Position numbers and translations under genes: made by a program
Notes under the pieces: generated by a model
What the model saw: the letters and a program-made list of their open reading frames with translations, nothing else
Told to the model about the DNA's origin: nothing
Databases searched by the model: none
Assembly (NCBI GenBank): GCA_027487485.1
Contig: JAIYDN010000096.1
Location: 1 to 64,000, forward strand
Length of the DNA: 64,000 nucleotides
Reading direction: 5' to 3'
Source: Planctomycetaceae bacterium
Lineage (GTDB): Bacteria; Planctomycetota; Planctomycetia; Pirellulales; Pirellulaceae
In this document: positions 37,098 to 46,200 of the stretch, in pieces
Layout of the letters: every line of letters begins with the position of its first letter
How positions within the stretch are numbered: position 1 is the stretch's first letter

Positions 37098-37946
37098 ATG
37101 AAATACGGAATGAATTTACTGCTTTGGTCGGGCGAGCTTAGCGACGAAATGATGCCTGTGCTCGAAAAGCTGAAAGCGATGGGCTACGACGGCGTTGAAA
37201 TCCCGATTTTCAACTTGGACCTGGATTACGCGGCTTGGGGAAAGCGTTTCAATGATCTTGGACTTCAGAGGACAGCTGTCTCCGTTCGAACGGTTGACGA
37301 CAACCCGATCAGTCCCGATGCTGCGATTCGAAAGAAGGGCGTGGAACTGAACAAGAGGATGCTGGACTGCTGTGCCGCTGCAGGAGCGCAAACCGTTGTT
37401 GGTCCTTACCATTCTGCATTAGGCCACTTTACTGGATTGGGCCGAACAGCAGATGAATGGTCTTGGGGCGTTGAATCCATGCGTGAAACCGCCGAGCATG
37501 CAGGCAAAGTCGGGGTAATGCTAGGCGTGGAGCCTCTGAATCGATTTGAAGTCTACTTCTTGAATTCGCAAGCCGATGCCGCAGCATTTTGTCGGCAAGT
37601 GGATCATCCAATGTGCCGAATGATGTACGACACATTCCATAGCAACATCGAAGAGAAGAGCATCCCCAAGGCACTGCACGACATTCAAGACATGCTTTGC
37701 CATGTTCACATCAGCGAGAACGATCGCAGCACTCCGGGGCACGGAAATGTTCGTTGGAAAGAAAACTTTGATGCCCTTCAATCGATTGGTTACGACGGCT
37801 GGCTTGTGATAGAAGCCTTCGGACTGGCTCTTCCGGAACTCGCCGCTGCGACTCGGATCTGGCGACGTATGTTCACCAACGAACTGAAGCTGGCTGAAGA
37901 TGGGCTTCGATTCATGAAGGATCAAGTCGAAATGCGACGAGCCTAG
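37098..37946 (+). CDS. Sugar phosphate isomerase/epimerase family (D-tagatose/D-psicose 3-epimerase-like)
   Basis: 282 residues, TIM barrel. The metal and catalytic residues expected in DTE-family epimerases are present: Glu in LGVEPLNRFE, Asp and His in MYDTFHSNIEE, His in CHVHISENDRSTPGHG and Glu in LVIEAFG. It likely epimerises a ketose at C3. The exact sugar cannot be read; related genes are widespread in planctomycetes with unknown substrates. It lies 79 bp upstream of the aquaglyceroporin gene, on the same strand. Confidence 0.87.
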   Translation: MKYGMNLLLWSGELSDEMMPVLEKLKAMGYDGVEIPIFNLDLDYAAWGKRFNDLGLQRTAVSVRTVDDNPISPDAAIRKKGVELNKRMLDCCAAAGAQTVVGPYHSALGHFTGLGRTADEWSWGVESMRETAEHAGKVGVMLGVEPLNRFEVYFLNSQADAAAFCRQVDHPMCRMMYDTFHSNIEEKSIPKALHDIQDMLCHVHISENDRSTPGHGNVRWKENFDALQSIGYDGWLVIEAFGLALPELAAATRIWRRMFTNELKLAEDGLRFMKDQVEMRRA

Positions 37947-38025
37947 ATCACGAGCTAGAGCTAGAGGCCTACTTCCAGGGGAGTCTTGTAACTTCCCAAC
38001 TGCGTTCGCTTGAGATAACCCAATC

Positions 38026-38877
38026 ATGAATCCGCCATCCCCACCCATTGCCCGAAAATTGCTTGCGGAGGGGTTCGGCACGTTCTTGCTTGTATTTCTT
38101 GGCTGCGGTGCAGTACACACCGCAGTTTTGTTGGGATCGCAAAGTGGAATTTGGCAGGTTGCCATTGTTTGGGGGCTGGCAATCATGCTGGCCATCTTCT
38201 GTGTGGATTCGATCAGCGGAGCACACTTGAATCCCGCGATGACGGTCTCGTTCGCTTTCTGGGGGCGGCATCCTTGGAAGCATGTCCTGCCTTACGTAGC
38301 CTCCCAACTGGCGGGCGCTATTTTGGCTGCATCGATTTTGTTTTTCCTGTTTCAGGGGTTTCTTGTTGCTAAAGAAAACGAGAAGCAGGTGGTACGAGGG
38401 TCCGAGGGTAGCATCGTCACAGCCATGTGCTACGGTGAGTATTCGCCTAACCCAGGCTCGATCGCAACAGCCCAAGGACCGTATCTCCAAGCGGACTGGG
38501 ATGCCTTGCGATCTAAGTTTGGCCAAGGGAGTGCCTTTGTTGCCGAGTTTCTAGGGACCATGATTCTGGCGATGGTGGTTTTTGCAGTGACGGATTCCAA
38601 GAACACCGCGCGACCTGGCGCGAACCTGGCGCCGGTATTTATCGGCTTGACCGTATCCGCCCTGATCTCAGTTCTTGCACCGCTGACTCAAGCCGGCTTT
38701 AATCCCGCTCGCGATTTCGGCCCTAGGATTTTCGCATACTTTGCTGGTTGGGGAAAAATTGCATTGCCAGGTTTAGACAATTGGAGCTGGTTGTTCGTGT
38801 ACATTGTTGCGCCCATTTTGGGGGCTGTCGCAGGTGGCGGAGCTTATCGATTTCTTTCATTCAAAGATCAAGGCTAA
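38026..38877 (+). CDS. Aquaglyceroporin (MIP family, GlpF-like)
   Basis: 283 residues, six membrane helices. Both pore signatures are present: HLNPAMTVSF (N69-P70-A71) and GFNPARDFGPR (N226-P227-A228-R229-D230). The Asp after NPAR is typical of glycerol facilitators rather than strict water channels. An approximately 35-residue loop between the third and fourth helices (VVRGSEGSIVTAMCYGEYSP) is also GlpF-like. It should let glycerol or small polyols through the inner membrane. The CobW gene starts 9 bp later. Confidence 0.9.
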   Translation: MNPPSPPIARKLLAEGFGTFLLVFLGCGAVHTAVLLGSQSGIWQVAIVWGLAIMLAIFCVDSISGAHLNPAMTVSFAFWGRHPWKHVLPYVASQLAGAILAASILFFLFQGFLVAKENEKQVVRGSEGSIVTAMCYGEYSPNPGSIATAQGPYLQADWDALRSKFGQGSAFVAEFLGTMILAMVVFAVTDSKNTARPGANLAPVFIGLTVSALISVLAPLTQAGFNPARDFGPRIFAYFAGWGKIALPGLDNWSWLFVYIVAPILGAVAGGGAYRFLSFKDQG

Positions 38878-38886
38878 GGTTACAAA

Positions 38887-39984
38887 ATGAATCCTCGGTT
38901 CATCATGATTGGCGGCTTCCTTGGTGCGGGCAAAACAACCACGATATCGCGACTAGCGAAACACTTCCAAGATTCTGGTCTACGGGTCGCGATTGTCACC
39001 AATGACCAGGCGACAGACCTTGTGGATACCAATCTACTTCGGTCTCAGGGCTTTGATGTTGGCGAGGTTGCTGGATCTTGTTTCTGTTGCAACTTCAACG
39101 AGCTGACCAGCACGGTAGAACGACTGAGTGCTGATCAGCGACCTGACGTGGTGATCGCAGAACCCGTTGGAAGCTGCACCGATTTGGTTGCAACCGTTAT
39201 TCGCCCGCTACAACAAATCTACAATCAGCCATTTGATATCGCCCCCTACGGGGTCATCGTTAAGCCAAGCCATGGCTTAAAGATTCTTAAAAAGGTCGCT
39301 AAAGGTGGCTTTTCGCCTCAGGCGGAGTACATCTTCAAAAAACAATTGGAGGAAGCAGACTTCATTATTCTGAACCGTATCGACGAGCTTTCGGCGGAGG
39401 TAGTGGCAGAGCTTCAAGCGTTGATTCAGGCCCACTTCCCGAATGTTCCGTTGGTTCAGATATCCGCCACGACGGGGGCTGGATTTGACGCTTTAGCGGA
39501 CCAGCTAGACCAAAAGGGAGAGTATGGCACTCGTATGATGGAAGTCGACTACGATGTCTATGCAGAAGGGGAGGCGGAACTGGGGTGGCTCAACGCGCAG
39601 GTCGAACTGAATAGCTTAGAAGCGTTGGATCTGGACCAATTTGTTTTGACTTTGGTTCAACGAATTCAATCGCATCTCGCTTCGGAATCTTCCGAGGTCG
39701 CACATCTCAAGGCAATCGGGATGGCGGATGGCAAGTTTGTTGTCGTCAACGCCATCAGCAGCGACACCTCGGCGACGTTGTCCATGCCATCGGGTCACAA
39801 TTGTCTGCGAGCGGAGCTCGTGATCAATGCTCGCGTTGCCGTTGCGCCGGAATCGTTAACCAAAACAATCGAACGCATCTTGCTCGCGACAAGCCTGGAA
39901 TGGAAGGTCGAAGCAGCGATCAGAACTCTGCAGAGTTTCCGTCCCGGCCGCCCAGTTCCAACGCATCGTCTGCTAACGAATTAA
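38887..39984 (+). CDS. CobW-type G3E GTPase (metallochaperone family)
   Basis: 365 residues. Walker A GGFLGAGKTTT (9-19), the metal motif C65-F-C67-C68 in AGSCFCCNFNEL and a G4-like LNRIDEL (Asn-Arg-Ile-Asp rather than the usual NKxD). The C-terminal part is shorter than in typical CobW proteins but ends in a conserved-looking VEAAIRTLQSF. The family uses GTP to deliver zinc, cobalt or nickel. It lies 9 bp downstream of the aquaglyceroporin, so they share a transcript. No cobalamin genes surround it. Confidence 0.85.
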   Translation: MNPRFIMIGGFLGAGKTTTISRLAKHFQDSGLRVAIVTNDQATDLVDTNLLRSQGFDVGEVAGSCFCCNFNELTSTVERLSADQRPDVVIAEPVGSCTDLVATVIRPLQQIYNQPFDIAPYGVIVKPSHGLKILKKVAKGGFSPQAEYIFKKQLEEADFIILNRIDELSAEVVAELQALIQAHFPNVPLVQISATTGAGFDALADQLDQKGEYGTRMMEVDYDVYAEGEAELGWLNAQVELNSLEALDLDQFVLTLVQRIQSHLASESSEVAHLKAIGMADGKFVVVNAISSDTSATLSMPSGHNCLRAELVINARVAVAPESLTKTIERILLATSLEWKVEAAIRTLQSFRPGRPVPTHRLLTN

Positions 39985-40004
39985 GTCGTATCTCGCCATA
40001 TGCA

Positions 40005-40110
40005 GTGCCCAATAAAAGTGAGCCTGAGGCGCTAGCCGAGTTCTTTCGCATTGTGATAATCGGCTAGCGCCTCAGGCTCTAGGAAACGAAAAACGACTTT
40101 TGTCGGGCGC
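40005..40110 (-). repeat. Palindromic intergenic element, copy B (inverted)
   Basis: GAGCCTGAGGCGCTAGCCGA (40020-40039) and TCGGCTAGCGCCTCAGGCTC (40060-40079) form a perfect 20-bp inverted repeat with a 20-nt loop. Read on the minus strand the whole 106 bp matches copy A (26318-26423) at most positions, including the flank GCGCCCGACAAAAGTCG and the AAGAACTCGG loop part. It sits between the convergent CobW and cyclic-glucan-synthase genes and could also terminate transcription from both sides. Confidence 0.92.
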
Positions 40111-40254
40111 CTCAAGTTGAAGTTTAGGTTTTGGCTGAAATTTGGGTTTAGTCGCAGGGAAGATAGAACTAACCAACTCGGGTCGTTTTAAATCTGCTGT
40201 TTGGATCGGGTATTACCCGACCATATTTTTCAATTGCTTTCGACTGCCATGGGC

Positions 40255-43200
40255 CTAATCACCCAATTGAATCTCCACCTGATGATGAGCTTGGTCATCG
40301 ACCAGTTTCAGGAAATGTTCGGACTGTACAACGCCATCGATCGATAGCGATTGGATTCCATTGCCATTACCAGCTCCTAACAAGGGTGTTACGGGTGCAT
40401 TCACAGTAATGTGGTAGAACGTGTTGCGATATCGATAGTGCATTTTGTAAGAAGGCCATTCTTTGGGAGGCCTTGGGTTGAAATGGAGTTTATCAACTTC
40501 GATTCGTAGGCCTAGAAGAGATTCTGTGATGAGTCGGTACATCCATCCCGCTGAGCCCGTGTACCATGTCCATCCTCCGCGCCCCACATGCGGGTCGACT
40601 CCATACACGTCCGCCGCAACAACGTAGGGTTCGACGCGATACTTTCTCATGGTCGCCGATGTCGAACCGTGATGGATTGGGTTCATCAGCGAGAATATTT
40701 CCCAGGCTCGATCGGTCTGCCCCATTTCGGCAAATGCCATCGCGGTCCAGATTGCACCGTGTGTGTATTGGCCTCCGTTCTCACGGACACCAGGAACATA
40801 GCCTTTGATGTAGCCAGGGTTCAGAGTCGATTTGTCGAAGGGTGGGTCAAGCAAAAGGATTATTTGCTCTTCTGTTTTGACCAGCCGTTGGTAGGCGCTT
40901 TCCATGGCAATAGCAGTACGATCCTGAGTACCAGCTCCGGATAAAACCGACCAGCTTTGCGAGATCGAATCGATTTGGCATTCAGAATTGTCGGACGAAC
41001 CCAACGGGGTCCCATCGTCGAAGTACGCGCGTCGGTACCATTGTCCGTCCCAAGCAAACTGTTCGATGTTTCCTCGCAATCGACCTGCTTCCAATTCGAG
41101 TCGATCTGCGGTGCCGGAATCTTCTCGCTGTCTTGCAAGAATTGCGAACTGGTTCAAAACCTCGTACTGGAAAAACGCAAGCCAAACGCTCTCTCCTTTA
41201 CCATGCTGTCCGACCAAGTTCATTCCATCATTCCAGTCTCCGCAGCCCATCAAAGGCAGGCCGTGGGTTCCGAACTTTAACGATCGGTTGATGGCGCGCA
41301 ATGCATGGTCATAGATCGAACCAATTTCATCGGAGACTTGTGGCAGATCATAATTGGCCTCTTCGTCCTCGTGCAAAAGTCTCGACGCAAGATAGGGGAT
41401 CGTTTCATCCAGCAAATCGGTATCGCCTGTCATTTGGACGTAACGGCAAAGCGCAAGTGGTAGCCATAGCAGATCATCTGAAAAATGAGTGCGAACACCT
41501 CGTCCGGTGGGTGGATGCCACCAATGCTGGACGTCACCCTCTAAAAATTGTCGCGACGCTGCCCTTTGGATCTGTTCGCGGAACAAGCTCGGTTCGGCAT
41601 GGATAAGTGCCATCGAATCTTGAAGCTGATCACGAAAGCCATAGGCCCCACCGGACTGATAAAATCCAGACCGAGCCCACATGCGGGAGGCCAGGGTTTG
41701 ATAAATGAGCCAGCCATTGGCCAAGAAATTGACCGCTGGATCAGGGGTTTCGACATGCACGGCCCCTAGCGTCTGGCTCCAATAATGCCAAACTTCCTCG
41801 AGGGCCCTGTAGCTATTGTCGGCGCCTCGCGTTTTCAGGATGAGTTGCCGGGCTTCGTCTTCGCTTCTTGCACTGCCAATGGTGAACATAACCGTCTTTT
41901 CGCCACCATCCTCAATGGTCATTTGTGTCTGCATCACAGCGCACGGATCCAGTGCGGCTCCAACATGATTGGAGAGTTTTGCTTTACGCATGGCTAGTGG
42001 GTTTTGCGGCGTGCCGTTTCGCCCTAAGAACTCTGCTCGATCGCAGGTAATCGTGCGATTGGATTCACTGCAATCGACAAATGCGATCCGGTCCGCAAAC
42101 TCGGGACTGTAGGGGTTCCTCGAGAATATCGCGTTGGTAACAGGGTCTAAATCCGTCGTGATATGCATGATCGATTTGCTTCGCACTTCGCCCAGCACCC
42201 ATTCCCAATAACCTGTTGCTGAAAGTCTTCGTTGCCGACCAGAGCGGTTGGTGATTTTGAGCCGAGCGTACTTGATCGGTTCGTCGATCGATACATAGAT
42301 ACAGAGCTCAGTAGTGATACCGTCTTCGGTGTGGTCGAAGATGCTGTAACCGAAACCATGCCTTGAAACATAGGTACCATGCCCGCGCGCCGGGGATGGC
42401 GACGGGGACCAGAAGGCACCGGTTTCTTCATCACGCAAGTAGATTGCTTCGCTAGGGGTATCTGAGACCGGATCGTTGTTCCAGGTTGTCAATCGAAATT
42501 CATGACTGTTCTCCGCCCAAGTATAAGCACTGCCAGATTCCGAAATCACCGTTCCAATCTTTGCGTTCGCGATCACATTCACCCATGGAGCTGGTGTCGC
42601 GTCCCCCAACTTCAGCGTAATCACATACTCCCGACCGTCTCGACTGAAGCCCCCCAGACCATTGTCAAAGGCAAGGTCCCGCGTTAACGATTCAACGGAC
42701 TTCTGCGCATTAGACTGCCCAGACGATTCGAATGGCAGTTCCATCGGAGATTCCATGAGGCTGCTTGATTCGGAACGCATCTTGATGGCTCGGAACCTTG
42801 GTATCGGCATTTCAGTCCGAACACGACGATTCACTTGATCCGTTAAGGAGCCTGCATCATCCTGGAGTACGACTCGGGCGACGGTTTGCAACAACGCTCG
42901 ATCTTCTTCCGACATATGTTCACCTCGGCGAACAAACACACCTCCAGGACGATCGACTAGAGACGCCTCAGGACTTGCGGCTACCAAATCAAGAATCGAT
43001 TCTTGCAGGGACTGACGATACACTGAATCATCCTCGTTCCAAATCACCAAATCGACAGCAAGCCCCTTCATTCTCCAAAAGGCGTGAGCCCGCACGGCAT
43101 CCCGAACCAAATCCAGTTTGTTGGCATCACGAATTCGCACAAGAACGATAGGCAAGTCACCGGAAATACCGTAGCTCCAAAGACCCGACTGCCCTCGACG

Positions 43201-46200
43201 ATTTTGGATGAGAACGCTTGCCTTAGCGCGTCGCAATCCTGACGTGAAGATCACGGAACCAGCCAAACGGCTAAAGTTAAGCGCTTCCGATTCCGAAGCG
43301 TTCAACTGTTGCAACATGATCAACCCGCGGCTCCAAGCGAGTTCGAACACTCGGTCTGCAAGGCTAGGATCGAGATACTTCTCTACCATCGCTTCCGCAA
43401 TGCTTCGAGATTCGCTAACGCCAGTGATCACATCTACGGTCACTGTTTGATTTGGCTGCAACAGGATGACCCTACGAATACTCACAATCGGATCCAGGAT
43501 TGCACCTTGACCGTTTGACAAAGGAGATCGGCTTGTAAGTGCTTCCGGCAAGGCCGTTGTTTGCCCACGTCCTAAGAATCGCATCCGGTCAGTTTCAAAG
43601 GATGCCTCTTCCAGTTGCGTTCCCGAGACGGTCATCATTTGAATCATCCAAGGCGGTTGCTCCTCGGACGATCGAGGGCGACGCGTGCACAGAATTGCCC
43701 CCTGCGATGGCAACAGTTCGGTTTGCACGAACAAATTGCTAAATGCGGGATGCGATTCATCCTGGGGCTGTGGTGCTAAGACGACTTCGGCATAACTGGT
43801 GACTTCGATTCGCCGAACACGATCGGATCGATTGGTGAACTTCGTTCGGCGGACTTCTAAGTCATCTTCCGACGCAACGCTGATCATAGTGTGCGTCTCG
43901 ATCTGCTCATCGATCCTTCGAAATTCCGCACGTGCCTGAGTGAAAATAGCTTCGTACTTGCTTGCGGTCGATGTGGTCGGTTGCCATGCGGTGGACCATA
44001 CTTTGCCGCTATCAAGGTCTCGGATGTAGCAAAAGTTACCCCAGCAATCTCGAGTTGGATCTTCGCGCCAACGCGTGACCGAGTTCCCGCGCCAGCGGCT
44101 GTAGCCACCTCCAGCACTTGTTATCACCACATGATACTGGCCATTGGACAACAGATGCACTTCTGGAACACTGGTCGCAGGATCCGAAAGCACACGCATG
44201 GTCCCGGAATCTTCAGCAATCGTCGTTCGCGTTGCACTTGCTTCGTTGGCGTGCGGGTAAAGAGGCACAGTGGTTCGTGGAACTCGCTCTTGAAGCAAGA
44301 GTTCGGTCGAACGAAACGCAAGGTCCAGATTGAATCGCCGCTGCATAGGCTTATCCAAAAGAACGTATGCGTACGACAGCAAGCTCATGCTGGCATGATG
44401 GGCCATGTATTGGCGAATGGTGACGCTACTGGTGCCAGGTGGCAATCGCGAGGGCGTATAGTCCACCGCTTCATAGAAGCCATATGCACCCGCCCGGTCT
44501 TCGCGTGCCAAACGTTCCAGATTGTCACAGGCCACATCAGGGGAGACCATCAAAGCAAGTGCCGATGCATAAGGAGCGATCACCAAGTCGTCCGCCAAAC
44601 CCCGCTTCAGCCCCAAGCCAGGAACCCCGAACGCGCGATACTGGTAGTTGAGATGAAGATCGAAAGCTTGGTAGCCCGACTCGGAAACTCCCCAAGGCAC
44701 GCCTCGTTGACGACCATATTCAATTTGTCTGGCCACGACCGCTCGATATGTCTGGTCGAGCAGTGTGAAATCGTAAGTAGGCATCACCAAAAGCGGCATC
44801 AGGTATTCAAACATCGATCCGCTCCAACTGAGAAGAGCGGGCTCCCCTTTGGTACTGGTAAGCAATCTTCCAAGAGCGAACCAATGTTCCTGTCCGAGTT
44901 GTCCCTGTGCGATGAGCACGAATGTTGCGAGGCGGGCTTCGGAGGCCAACAAGTCATAACAGCCCGAATCAAGTTGGTTTTCGGTAACATTAAAACCGAT
45001 TGCAAATAGATCGCGCATCTTGCTCTCTAAAAAGTCGAAATCCATATCGGCGAGCTCTCTGCTTTCGCTTGCCAACTGCTCCAGCTTGTGGATTCTCCTG
45101 GATGCAAACTCGGCGGATTCCATCAAGGAGGATTCCAATTCGATCAACCATGCTGCAGTCGAAAAGAGTTCGTTCGAAGTCGTGCGAGTCGTTGCTTCCT
45201 GATTCCCATTCCAATTTGCTTGGAGCAGGGTGATCGTTTTGCCAACTCTTTCGGGCAACGTTGCAATGCTTCTCAAGGTCGGTGAGGCAGAAACGCAGTC
45301 CAGCGCAGCCTGAAGCGCTTCTAGAAGTTCTTGGCACTGAGGCGTTTGGCCGGTTCTGGTTTGTTCCAATGGCCTCGCATGAAGCGACCACTTTCCCATC
45401 AACGTCAAATCCTCGAACTGTTCACGACAAGCTTTCTGAATGGAGTTGCACCACCAGGACGATTCACCGAGTACGGGTAAGGTCGTCAATACCTCTGCCA
45501 TTTCTAGCTCCAGCTTTGGTAGAGCAAGCAGCGCCGACTTCAGACTGACCTCTTGCTGAGCAAGGGTTTCCGATTGAAGCTCAATGCGGCGACAGCTGGA
45601 GTAACCGCTCAGTCGATTTGCTACATCCCCGATTTTAGGTGCATTCGTTTCTATTTCCTGTTTCAATACGTCCAAGCTATCGCGCAATCCATCGAAGACT
45701 CGTGGCGGAACGATGCACGCGTCGATCAGCTCTTCGAACCCAGCGGCTAGCACTCGCAGATGCCCTGCAAGGTTTCCGCTGTCTACGGTCGAAACATAGC
45801 GGGGCAACAAAGGAGCCAAGGTCTTGGTATCATACCAATTGAAGAAGTGACCGCGATGCCGTTCCATCTTGGATAGAGTGCCAAAGGTATTTTGAGTACG
45901 AGTCAACAGTCTCGAGACGCTGCAGTAACCAAAGTCATAAGCAGCGAGATCCGCCAAGAGAGCCATACCGATGTTGGTTGGGCTGGTGCGTGAAGCGATA
46001 ACTTCCTGCGGGTTCACATGAACGTTGTCCGGAGCCAACCAGTTATCTGCTTCCGTAACGAAGACTTCAAAGTATCGCCAAGTTCGACGCGCCATGGTTC
46101 TAAGAAATTGCCGTTGCGGGGCTTTGAGCTGCACGACTCTTAACGGCGTCAAACGACTTAGCCACCATGCAATGACAGGAGAAACAATCCACAAAAGCAG

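Noticed and set aside
43891-45009. A 372-residue plus-strand open frame inside the glucan synthase gene
   Set aside because: No motif and no ribosome site; the opposite strand carries continuous glucan synthase sequence with family motifs on both sides.
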